DNA from: a virus
Length of the DNA: 37,445 nucleotides
Reading direction: 5' to 3' (one strand)
IMG/VR virus record: IMGVR_UViG_3300025098_000123
Location: 1 to 37,445 of that record
Part shown: positions 31,012 to 37,445 of the stretch, piece after piece
Layout: every line of letters starts with the position of its first letter
Position numbering within the stretch: the stretch's first letter is position 1
The notes under the pieces: generated by a model
The model's database searches: none
Told to the model about the DNA's origin: nothing
What the model saw: the letters and a program-made list of their open reading frames with translations, nothing else
Program-made: the position numbers and the translations under genes

Positions 31012-31019
31012 CATAAATA
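31012..31019 (+). promoter_or_regulatory. T4-type late promoter box, CATAAATA
   Basis: The box ends 5 bases before ATG 31025 and favours this start over an in-frame TTG at 30992. Confidence 0.6.
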
Positions 31020-31024
31020 TATAT

Positions 31025-31714
31025 ATGGCAAGTGAATCACTAACTAACACCAACATCTCAGAGACATATGTCGGTGTGCTTCACGCTAAAGGTGAAGCTA
31101 TCCCAGCTTCAGGGCTACAGGATGTATATGATGGCTTTGGTAATAAGACTTCATTGAAGATTGGTAGAGCTGGTCAAGGTATTAGTATAGATGGTAATTT
31201 TGCAGCGGATAAAGTAATAGTTGGAGATGAAAGTCAAAATCATTGGTATTTTGAAGATTCAAGTAATTCATTATATCTTCGTCGCAATACTGGTGGAGTA
31301 GTTACAACAGCGCTTACAGTTGATACGAACCGTAAAGTTACTTTAGATGTACAAGGTACAGCTGATAAACATCTTATTGACAAGAAATATGTCGATGATC
31401 AGTTTGGGGCAAGTACTGCACAGCTTACTGAAAATGGATATCAAAAATTGCCAAGCGGTTTGATATTGCAATGGGGAACTACAGCAGCAGGTACTGATAA
31501 TACTAATGCAACTGCTATATTAGTTACATTTCCTATACCGTTTCCTAATGGTTGTTTAAATTTAGTGACAGGAATGATAAATGCTACTGATAGTAACCCC
31601 AACTATATGACTCATGCTAAAGAGATAACAAGCACGAATTTTAGAATGGTTTATGACACTACTGATAGAGCTCGTGGGACTATACAAGGGTCTTGGCAGG
31701 CTTATGGATATTAA
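31025..31714 (+). CDS. Tail fibre protein with gp53-like C-terminal receptor-binding domain
   Basis: The product is 229 residues from ATG 31025. The N-terminal 130 residues are strand repeats of fibre type (GISIDGNFAADKVIVGDES, ALTVDTNRKVTLDVQG, LIDKKYVDDQFG). The end is a classic fibre tip: NGYQKLPSGLILQWGTT (137-153), then ILVTFPIPFPNGCLNLV, TNFRMVY and finally WQAYGY. This pattern ('GYQKLPSGLIxQWG...FPxPFPN...WxAxGY') is found at the tips of many phage fibres and binds the host surface. It is a member of a modular adhesin cluster with the next two genes. Confidence 0.8.
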   Translation: MASESLTNTNISETYVGVLHAKGEAIPASGLQDVYDGFGNKTSLKIGRAGQGISIDGNFAADKVIVGDESQNHWYFEDSSNSLYLRRNTGGVVTTALTVDTNRKVTLDVQGTADKHLIDKKYVDDQFGASTAQLTENGYQKLPSGLILQWGTTAAGTDNTNATAILVTFPIPFPNGCLNLVTGMINATDSNPNYMTHAKEITSTNFRMVYDTTDRARGTIQGSWQAYGY

Positions 31715-31738
31715 AAAATAATATAACAATTTAAAACA

Positions 31739-32761
31739 ATGCCAGATATTGAAATAGTAAAATTAAAATTAAGAAGAGGTACTGATACTCAGAGGCAGGC
31801 TATTACTCTTGAGCAAGGTGAGCTTGGTTATACAACTGATGCAAAGCGAGTTTGGGTAGGAGATGGATTTACAATTGGTGGTGTTAATGTGGGTAATGTC
31901 GCACATGCACCAGTAACTGCAGGTAGTAGAACAGATCTCGATTATGTAATCAATGGGGATTTAGTATATGATAATAATTTACTATACCAACTCTCTGGTA
32001 CATATGCAGATAATTTATCATCATGGGCATTTATTGGTTCACAAACGGATACATCAACTATTGAATATAACGCAAGTAATCAACTACATATAGTTGATAA
32101 CGGTATCGGTATTGCACAATTAAGTAGTAACGTCGTTCGTGAAAATGGTGGGTTATTATATACTTCTTCCGGACTTTCAGCAAATGTTGATGGTTCTACT
32201 ATGACTGTTAATTCTAATACAGGTCAACTAAGTGTTATTGGTGGTACCATTAGTACTAGTAATGTAGGTAATGGATTAAGTGGTGGTGGTGGAGATCCCC
32301 TTGGTGTTTATACTACTGATTCGTTTACTTATACAGGCACTAAATTAGAGTTAAGAAATGCTCCAGCAAATACAGTTGATGCTGGAGCTATTCAGAATTC
32401 TGCCCTTGGTAATGGTCTTGAAAAGAGTGGATCTACTATACGCCTTGAAAATATTGGAGGTGCTACTATTAAACCGTTCAACTCAGCTGTTTATGATAGT
32501 ACTGGTAGGGTTACCTCAACAACAACTGCAATTGAGCAGAATCTTTCAGGTGCATCCACTTCCGGAACTAGTCAACTCTTCTTCGGTTCATTAGATGAAT
32601 CAAATCCCGGAGCCAGTGGTGAAACTGTTGTAAATGTTCTCTCTGCTAATAGCGATCGATCATCAGCAGTTACTATATCTTTATCATCTGCAGGCTTTGT
32701 TCAAATTGCCTCAGGCATTCTTGGAGACTTTGCAATTCCAGTATTTAAAATACCAACTTAA
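31739..32761 (+). CDS. Tail fibre/adhesin with N-terminal 'RRGT' docking domain
   Basis: The product is 340 residues. Residues 7-52, with LKLRRGTDTQRQAITLEQGE, LGYTTDAKRVWVGDG and IGGVNVGN, match the short N-terminal domain found in many fibre and tropism-type proteins of T4-like marine phages, which docks the fibre. The rest is a chain of strands rich in Ser, Gly and Asn (IVRENGGLLYTSSGLSANVDG, and a SVIGGTISTSNVGNGL segment), typical of trimeric fibre shafts, and it ends with a short GDFAIPVFKIPT tip. The shared N-terminus with the following gene shows that the two adhesins were assembled from a common docking module. No late box is visible upstream. Confidence 0.75.
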   Translation: MPDIEIVKLKLRRGTDTQRQAITLEQGELGYTTDAKRVWVGDGFTIGGVNVGNVAHAPVTAGSRTDLDYVINGDLVYDNNLLYQLSGTYADNLSSWAFIGSQTDTSTIEYNASNQLHIVDNGIGIAQLSSNVVRENGGLLYTSSGLSANVDGSTMTVNSNTGQLSVIGGTISTSNVGNGLSGGGGDPLGVYTTDSFTYTGTKLELRNAPANTVDAGAIQNSALGNGLEKSGSTIRLENIGGATIKPFNSAVYDSTGRVTSTTTAIEQNLSGASTSGTSQLFFGSLDESNPGASGETVVNVLSANSDRSSAVTISLSSAGFVQIASGILGDFAIPVFKIPT

Positions 32762-32770
32762 TTTAATAAA

Positions 32771-34393
32771 ATGGCTAAAAAAATCGAAATTCTCGAAAAT
32801 ACACTTCTCAAATTACTCGTTCGTCGTGGTGACAATGGAGATCGCGTTAATGTTACCCTATCGGAAGGTGAGCTAGGATACACTACTGATGGTAAACGTC
32901 TTTTTGTTGGAGATGGTCAAACTGCAGGTGGTATAGTAGTAGGTAATAAATGGAAAGGATCAGTTACTGATGTTGCTACTATTACAGATGCTATCAACGG
33001 AGATTATGCATTTGAATCTACAAGCAATATTTTTTACGTCCGTACAGAGACAGAATGGCTATCTGCTGGTCGTTTTTTAGAAGCTGGAGACACTACTATC
33101 GATATTAATGATAGCAATGGTACTATATCTGTTGGAACTATTTCAGGAGCTAACGTCTCCGTTAATGCTTTAGGTAATTCAATTGATCTCAGTAGTACCA
33201 AAATTTCGTTAAGTAGCACGCAAATTAAAACAGATAGAGTTTCTGCTCATTCAGTTTCACACCTTAAATTACCACAGAATATTAACATCAACAACGTTGA
33301 TTATCAATTTCCTGTTGGCGGTCTAGGTGGTGCTAATGTATTTTTACGTTCAGATGCTAATGGTAATCTTCGATGGACTACTCCTGAAGCAAATGCTACA
33401 GTATATTTTAACTCTTCATCTGTTATTCCAGTTGGAACTATTATACCTGTTGCTTCGGGGTCGAGTGTACCGTCGGGATACTTGCTTTGCAACGGTCAAT
33501 CGGTAGCAGGTGCTTTCTTTCGTGATTTATCTGCTGTTATTGGCTCACAATATGGTGGTAATGATGTAACTATGAATTTACCTGATTACGAAAACTCGGT
33601 TTTATATGGAGTTAACTCAAACCCATCTGGTAGTACTGAACACCCCTTGAATACCAGCACTACTACCGGTTTAAGTGCTAAAGCTGTAACATTCTTTATT
33701 AAAGCTTTACCTGATAATGTTGCTACACCAGCTTTTACTCTTAGTGGTAACTTAAAAGCATCAACAAATGGTACAGCAGTAACAGAAGGTGCGTCTTTTG
33801 ATCCTTTTGCAAATAATGTTGTTATCTCTACACCAGTACCTGGAGTTGCAGTGTTTGACACAACTACTGCTGTGCTATCAACATTTACGACAAAAGCAAC
33901 ATATACAAAATTCTGGATTACAGGGTCTGGTGCTAAAGGTGGTACACGTACAGGTGGTGCTGCTGCTACAGTTACAGGAGTTCTTTCAGCTCCTATCGGT
34001 ACTGACGTTAAATACTTTGTTGCTCCTGGTATTACAACAAGTAATACAGATGGCGAAGCTTCTTATATTTCTGTTGGTGGCACAGAACTTGCAAGATCAG
34101 TTGGTGCTGAATTTCAAACTAGTGGGTTAGTACCAGATGGTACTACTAATACCGGTAATCTTTCAACAAATGGTACAGGTCTTGCAGGAGGTGAGTCAGC
34201 TTACATTCTCGGTGGTCATGTTATTGAAGGTGGTCGTGGTGGTTGGGATACTGACGGTAGCGGAAACGAAGAAGTTGGTAGTACCGCTTCTTTCTGGGGC
34301 GCTGATTCGGTTGCAGGTGCTGGTGGAGGTGGACATGCTGAGGTATCAAATGATACTGCTGACGGACTTGTTAAATTTGAATGGGGCATGTAA
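32771..34393 (+). CDS. Tail fibre/adhesin with tail collar domain and glycine-rich tip
   Basis: The product is 540 residues. Residues 15-58, with LVRRGDNGDRVNVTLSEGE, LGYTTDGKRLFVGDG and GGIVVGN, copy the docking domain of the preceding gene. The middle has a phage tail collar domain: IPVGTIIPVASGSSVPSGYL, LCNGQSVAGAFFRDL, GSQYGGNDVTMNLPDY (about 217-272). The C-terminal 160 residues are Gly/Thr/Ser-rich (KFWITGSGAKGGTRTGGAAA, GGHVIEGGRGGWDTDGSG, AGAGGGGHAEVS), recalling gp38-like adhesins in which Gly-rich loops make up the variable receptor-binding tip. The gene follows the previous one by 9 bases and is probably a host-range determinant. Confidence 0.75.
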   Translation: MAKKIEILENTLLKLLVRRGDNGDRVNVTLSEGELGYTTDGKRLFVGDGQTAGGIVVGNKWKGSVTDVATITDAINGDYAFESTSNIFYVRTETEWLSAGRFLEAGDTTIDINDSNGTISVGTISGANVSVNALGNSIDLSSTKISLSSTQIKTDRVSAHSVSHLKLPQNININNVDYQFPVGGLGGANVFLRSDANGNLRWTTPEANATVYFNSSSVIPVGTIIPVASGSSVPSGYLLCNGQSVAGAFFRDLSAVIGSQYGGNDVTMNLPDYENSVLYGVNSNPSGSTEHPLNTSTTTGLSAKAVTFFIKALPDNVATPAFTLSGNLKASTNGTAVTEGASFDPFANNVVISTPVPGVAVFDTTTAVLSTFTTKATYTKFWITGSGAKGGTRTGGAAATVTGVLSAPIGTDVKYFVAPGITTSNTDGEASYISVGGTELARSVGAEFQTSGLVPDGTTNTGNLSTNGTGLAGGESAYILGGHVIEGGRGGWDTDGSGNEEVGSTASFWGADSVAGAGGGGHAEVSNDTADGLVKFEWGM

Positions 34394-34429
34394 ATTGTAT
34401 TTTATCTGACTTGAATATTAGATTATCAG

Positions 34430-34437
34430 ATTAAATA
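34430..34437 (+). promoter_or_regulatory. T4-type late promoter box, ATTAAATA
   Basis: The box ends 5 bases before the ATG at 34443. Confidence 0.6.
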
Positions 34438-34442
34438 TCTGT

Positions 34443-36860
34443 ATGGATTATCCAACAGATCTACCTCTATCTGCTGTAGCTGTGCAGGTGTTTGAGGAAG
34501 GCATGTCACCTCAGTATGATATTACATGGTCATTTACTTATGAGTTAAGTGCACATACTGTTGGAGATCAATTTGGATATTGCATGTTTTTGCAAGATGC
34601 AAGCTTTCCTCTGAGTGGTGGTGGTGTTGGCCCTGATCTTGGATTTACTGGTAATACTTTACTATCCGCCTCACTTTCTTCACAACCTCTTAATAAGCCG
34701 ATATTAGGTATCGGATTTGATAGTCTTGGTGTTTTTGCATCAGAACTCACGTATACTGATGGACCTACTCGTACAGGGGTATCATATGAACCTAATAGTA
34801 TTACGTTAAGAGATAAGAACTTTAATATAATTACAACACAAGCAATTAGTGCCTTTGATTTAGTTAGTCCAGGTAAGAAAACAATAAGAGCACGTCTTGG
34901 AAACTATGGTCGTAGAGTTGCTGTTGATTATAAGAATGAAACTGATACATTCTATACTCAAATACTTACACAGGAACTAACTGGCATTGATGTATACCCA
35001 GGCTCTCGATATAGACCTGGTGTTTCGTTTGTTAAACCACTTTCTAGCCCTAATACAAACGGTATTATTGTAACAACTGGCTTTCACGTTGAAGGTAATA
35101 GTATTGAAACAGATGAAAGTGAGTTTACCTTTAACCCGTTAACAGCTTTCGCAGTTAATAATACGACTACCGGGGAGGTTCCTCAAGGAACACCGGATTT
35201 TGAAGATAGACCTACATTACCGTTTTTAGGTATGGAGCCAAATATAGGGTGTCCGGACAATACATGTGATTTAACAACTCTCGGTTCGACTTATCCAGGT
35301 ATCTTTGTAAATTCTATTTTATATGGAATGTCTGCTTATATTGGAGATATTGATTTGAAGTGGAGTACACCAGTAAGCCCATATCGCTTTGTATATACTT
35401 ATGATGATATTATACGCTTAGATACAGGGTTTGTTGGTGACGAAACTTGGAATTATGGTGGTGCACTAAGAAGTAGCTTTAATACTGGACTAGAAAATTC
35501 TCTAAAATATACAAGTTATCCTCCGATCAGCCTCGCTCCTGATGGATATCCCTATGTCAATAGTTCTTTAACTACGGCAACAAGCTCTATTTATAAAGAT
35601 ACTGATACATCCCGTCTTAAGGTTACTGTATATGCTCCAACTTCAGCAGCTGATTGGGAAGTATTTGTCGGATGCCCGTTTTATACACTTTCATGTGGAA
35701 TAACTGATGAATATTTATGTGATGTTTCGCGTAGATTTGAACAACTGCGACGCGTTGTACTCAGTCCTATTAATCCTTTCCCTGAATGTTCCGTTCCCGT
35801 CACTCCTAGCGTGACGCCTTCCGTTTCACCTACTCCATCAGTATCAGTCACACCTTCAGTTTCAATCACACCCTCTGTTTCAATTACGCCTAGTATAAGT
35901 ATAACACCATCCGTAACTGTATCCGTTACACCGTCTGTAGGAACATCCTCTACACCTAGCGTTTCACTTACACCTAGTGCTTCGGTTACACCTTCCCCCT
36001 CATCTACTCCTTCGGCGAGCGCCACACCTTCTCCTTCTGCTACTCCCTCAGCGAGTGCTACACCTTCACCTTCAGCTACACCTTCACCGTCAGCTACACC
36101 GTCGCCATCGGCTACACCTTCTCCGTCAGCTACTCCAGTAGCCTCACCTACTCCATCAGCTACACCTCCTGCTACTCCTCCAACATCACCAACACCTTCA
36201 GCTTCCCCACCCGCTTCACCAGCAGCTTCACCAACACCTTCAGCTTCCCCACCTGCTTCACCAGCAGCTTCACCAACACCTTCAGCTTCCCCACCTGCTT
36301 CACCAGCAGTTTCTCCACCGGCTTCACCACCAACGTCACCAACACCTTCAGCTTCTCCACCGAGCTCGCCTGCAGCTTCACCAACACCATCAGCTACTCC
36401 ACCAGCTTCTGCTACTCCACCAGCTTCCGCGACACCTTCACCATCAGCTACACCTTCACCATCAGCTACACCTTCTCCGTCAGCAACGCCATCACCATCA
36501 GCTACACCATCCCCATCAGCTACACCATCCCCATCAGCTACACCACCAGCCTCACCACCACCAACTGTTACGCCTTCGGTAGGAACATCGGCGACACCAC
36601 AAGCTTCCGCAACACCTTCACCATCGGCTACTCCGTCAGCGAGCGCCACACCTTCGCCTTCAGCTACACCTTCACCTTCAACTACACCGTCGCCATCGGC
36701 TACACCTTCTCCGTCAGCTACACCTTCACCTTCAGCTACACCTTCCCCGTCAGTTACACCACCAGCTTCCGCGACACCTTCACCATCGGCTACCCCGTCT
36801 CCTTCCGCTACCCCGTCTCCTTCCGCTACTCCACCAGCCTCACCACCTACACCTTCATAG
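34443..36860 (+). CDS. Lectin-like adhesin with a long Pro/Ser/Thr/Ala repeat stalk
   Basis: The product is 805 residues. Residues 1 to about 450 form a folded beta-rich part; an early region FGYCMFLQDASFPLSGGG, then VGPDLGF, then GIGFDSLGVFAS, is reminiscent of legume/L-type lectin folds ('F...GGGxGPGLGF...EFD'). Cysteines cluster late (CPDNTCDLTT, FVGCPFYTLSCG). From residue about 452 to the end the chain is low complexity: first TPSVSVTPSVSITPS units, then PSPSATPSPSATP, then PTPSASPPASPAA. The stalk is about 354 residues with no other structure. It may act as a long flexible, possibly glycosylated spacer. Its own late box and position downstream of the fibre genes point to a virion adhesin. 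Confidence 0.65.
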   Translation: MDYPTDLPLSAVAVQVFEEGMSPQYDITWSFTYELSAHTVGDQFGYCMFLQDASFPLSGGGVGPDLGFTGNTLLSASLSSQPLNKPILGIGFDSLGVFASELTYTDGPTRTGVSYEPNSITLRDKNFNIITTQAISAFDLVSPGKKTIRARLGNYGRRVAVDYKNETDTFYTQILTQELTGIDVYPGSRYRPGVSFVKPLSSPNTNGIIVTTGFHVEGNSIETDESEFTFNPLTAFAVNNTTTGEVPQGTPDFEDRPTLPFLGMEPNIGCPDNTCDLTTLGSTYPGIFVNSILYGMSAYIGDIDLKWSTPVSPYRFVYTYDDIIRLDTGFVGDETWNYGGALRSSFNTGLENSLKYTSYPPISLAPDGYPYVNSSLTTATSSIYKDTDTSRLKVTVYAPTSAADWEVFVGCPFYTLSCGITDEYLCDVSRRFEQLRRVVLSPINPFPECSVPVTPSVTPSVSPTPSVSVTPSVSITPSVSITPSISITPSVTVSVTPSVGTSSTPSVSLTPSASVTPSPSSTPSASATPSPSATPSASATPSPSATPSPSATPSPSATPSPSATPVASPTPSATPPATPPTSPTPSASPPASPAASPTPSASPPASPAASPTPSASPPASPAVSPPASPPTSPTPSASPPSSPAASPTPSATPPASATPPASATPSPSATPSPSATPSPSATPSPSATPSPSATPSPSATPPASPPPTVTPSVGTSATPQASATPSPSATPSASATPSPSATPSPSTTPSPSATPSPSATPSPSATPSPSVTPPASATPSPSATPSPSATPSPSATPPASPPTPS
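35797..36859 (+). repeat. Pro/Ser/Thr/Ala tandem repeat region
   Basis: Three sub-blocks follow one another: TPSVS(V/I) repeats of 18 bases, PSPSATP repeats and SPPASPAASPTPSA repeats of 42 bases. The codons of the same residues vary freely, so the protein repeat is kept while the DNA differs. Confidence 0.9.
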
Positions 36861-36890
36861 TATTAAATTTCTTATACAATCTAATGCAAT

Positions 36891-37445
36891 ATGTCTTCAC
36901 AAACACCGACACCTACTCCCTCGGCTACTCCTTCTCCTTCACCGACACCTAGCCCCTCGGCTACTCCTTCTCCTTCACCAACACCTAGCCCCTCGGCTAC
37001 CCCTTCTCCCTCGACTACCCCTTCATCCTCGGCTACTCCTTCTCCTTCGACTACTCCTTCATCCTCGGCTACTCCATCGGTAAGTGTTACACCTTCAGTA
37101 TCGGTTACTCCTTCCGTATCGGTTACCCCGAGTGTGAGCGTGACACCTTCTGTAAGTGTTACCCCCTCTGTCTCCGTTACCCCGAGTGTGAGCGTGACAC
37201 CTTCTGTAAGTGTTACACCATCAGTATCGGTTACTCCATCTGTAAGTGTTACACCTTCTGTATCGGTTACTCCTTCTGTTAGTGTTACTCCAAGTGTATC
37301 TGTAACACCTTCTGTAAGCGTTACACCTTCTGTATCTATTACACCTTCTGTATCGGTTACTCCTTCTGTTAGTGTTACTCCAAGTGTATCTGTAACACCT
37401 TCTGTAAGCGTTACACCTTCTGTATCTGTAACACCTTCTGTAAGT
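36891..37445 (+). CDS. Repeat protein, partial (runs off the window)
   Basis: An ATG at 36891 opens a frame with no stop before the end. It begins MSSQTPTPTPSATPSPSPTP, continues with PSPSATPSPSTTPSSS, and from residue about 62 is a nearly perfect chain of TPSVSV units. It follows the lectin-like gene after a 30-base gap, has no recognisable late box (only TATTAAATTTC upstream) and encodes no folded domain before the edge. It could be a stalk whose folded domain lies beyond the window, or an independent low-complexity protein. Confidence 0.7.
   Translation, partial: MSSQTPTPTPSATPSPSPTPSPSATPSPSPTPSPSATPSPSTTPSSSATPSPSTTPSSSATPSVSVTPSVSVTPSVSVTPSVSVTPSVSVTPSVSVTPSVSVTPSVSVTPSVSVTPSVSVTPSVSVTPSVSVTPSVSVTPSVSVTPSVSITPSVSVTPSVSVTPSVSVTPSVSVTPSVSVTPSVS
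36903..37445 (+). repeat. Hierarchical TPSVSV repeat array
   Basis: The base unit is 18 bases (6 residues). Larger identical blocks recur at multiples of it: a block around 37122 recurs at 37176 (54 bases), and one at 37261 recurs at 37351 (90 bases). This is the footprint of recent in-frame unequal crossing-over or slippage. Confidence 0.85.

Noticed and set aside
34404-34431. ATCTGA/TCAGAT inverted repeat before the lectin-like gene
   Set aside because: A 6-base stem with a 16-base loop and no T-run; probably chance.
35681-36649. Long minus-strand ORF (322 codons) of Gly/Val/Ala/Glu-rich repeats
   Set aside because: It is the reverse of the Pro/Ser/Thr/Ala repeats. The repeat period leaves the opposite strand open by chance, and no promoter box precedes it.
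35797-37445. CRISPR array or diversity-generating template
   Set aside because: The repeats are coding, in frame and vary at synonymous positions; there are no spacers of constant length, no reverse transcriptase and no cas genes.
1-37445. tRNA or rRNA genes
   Set aside because: The intergenic gaps are short (mostly under 90 bases, up to about 115) and none folds by eye into a cloverleaf.

Overview
The window is a stretch of a T4-like (myovirus) phage genome. It holds tail tube, baseplate hub, baseplate wedge and tail fibre genes, a sliding-clamp loader (gp44 type), a dUTPase, a probable small terminase subunit, and late-promoter boxes of the T4 TATAAATA class. The DNA is AT-rich and nearly free of Shine-Dalgarno sequences. 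The style is that of marine T4-like phages. A phage-borne Gram-negative outer-membrane protein points to a proteobacterial host; a SAR11/pelagimyophage-type origin is plausible but cannot be proven from the sequence alone.

Layout. (1) 0.2-8.6 kb, plus strand: tail tube, second tube-like protein, two gp26-like hub-assembly paralogues, tape measure, tube cap gp48, wedge gp53, and a hub protein ending in an M15-type peptidoglycan peptidase. (2) 8.6-10.5 kb: small terminase on the minus strand, back to back with a short early module (dUTPase, gp44). (3) 10.5-13.6 kb: an accessory late island. Three or four gene products start with T4 internal-protein-like capsid targeting sequences, two of these carry repeated EDAE linkers between small basic modules, and a predicted outer-membrane beta-barrel sits among them. 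(4) 13.7-17.6 kb, minus strand: a trypsin-like protease/beta-propeller protein with Pro-Ser-Thr repeats and an extraordinarily Cys-rich tail, a lysozyme-fold hydrolase and two small conserved-looking ORFs. (5) 17.6-31 kb, plus strand: gp25, gp6 and very large baseplate or fibre-network proteins, including PKD and NHL beta-propeller domains. (6) 31-37.4 kb: three modular fibre/adhesin genes, a lectin-like protein with about 350 residues of Pro/Ser/Thr/Ala repeats, and a second repeat protein running off the window.

The genes form one late virion programme with a small replication module embedded in it. The most striking regulatory pattern is an [A/T/C][T/C/A]TAAATA box that ends exactly 5 (sometimes 6) bases before the start codon of many genes on both strands. 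If transcription starts where it does in T4, these messages would be leaderless. Second looks are best spent on that pattern, the candidate internal-protein island with EDAE linkers, the outer-membrane protein, the protease/Cys-rich adhesin and the interrupted gene with an in-frame TGA. All functional assignments come from motif and context recognition by eye; no database search was run.
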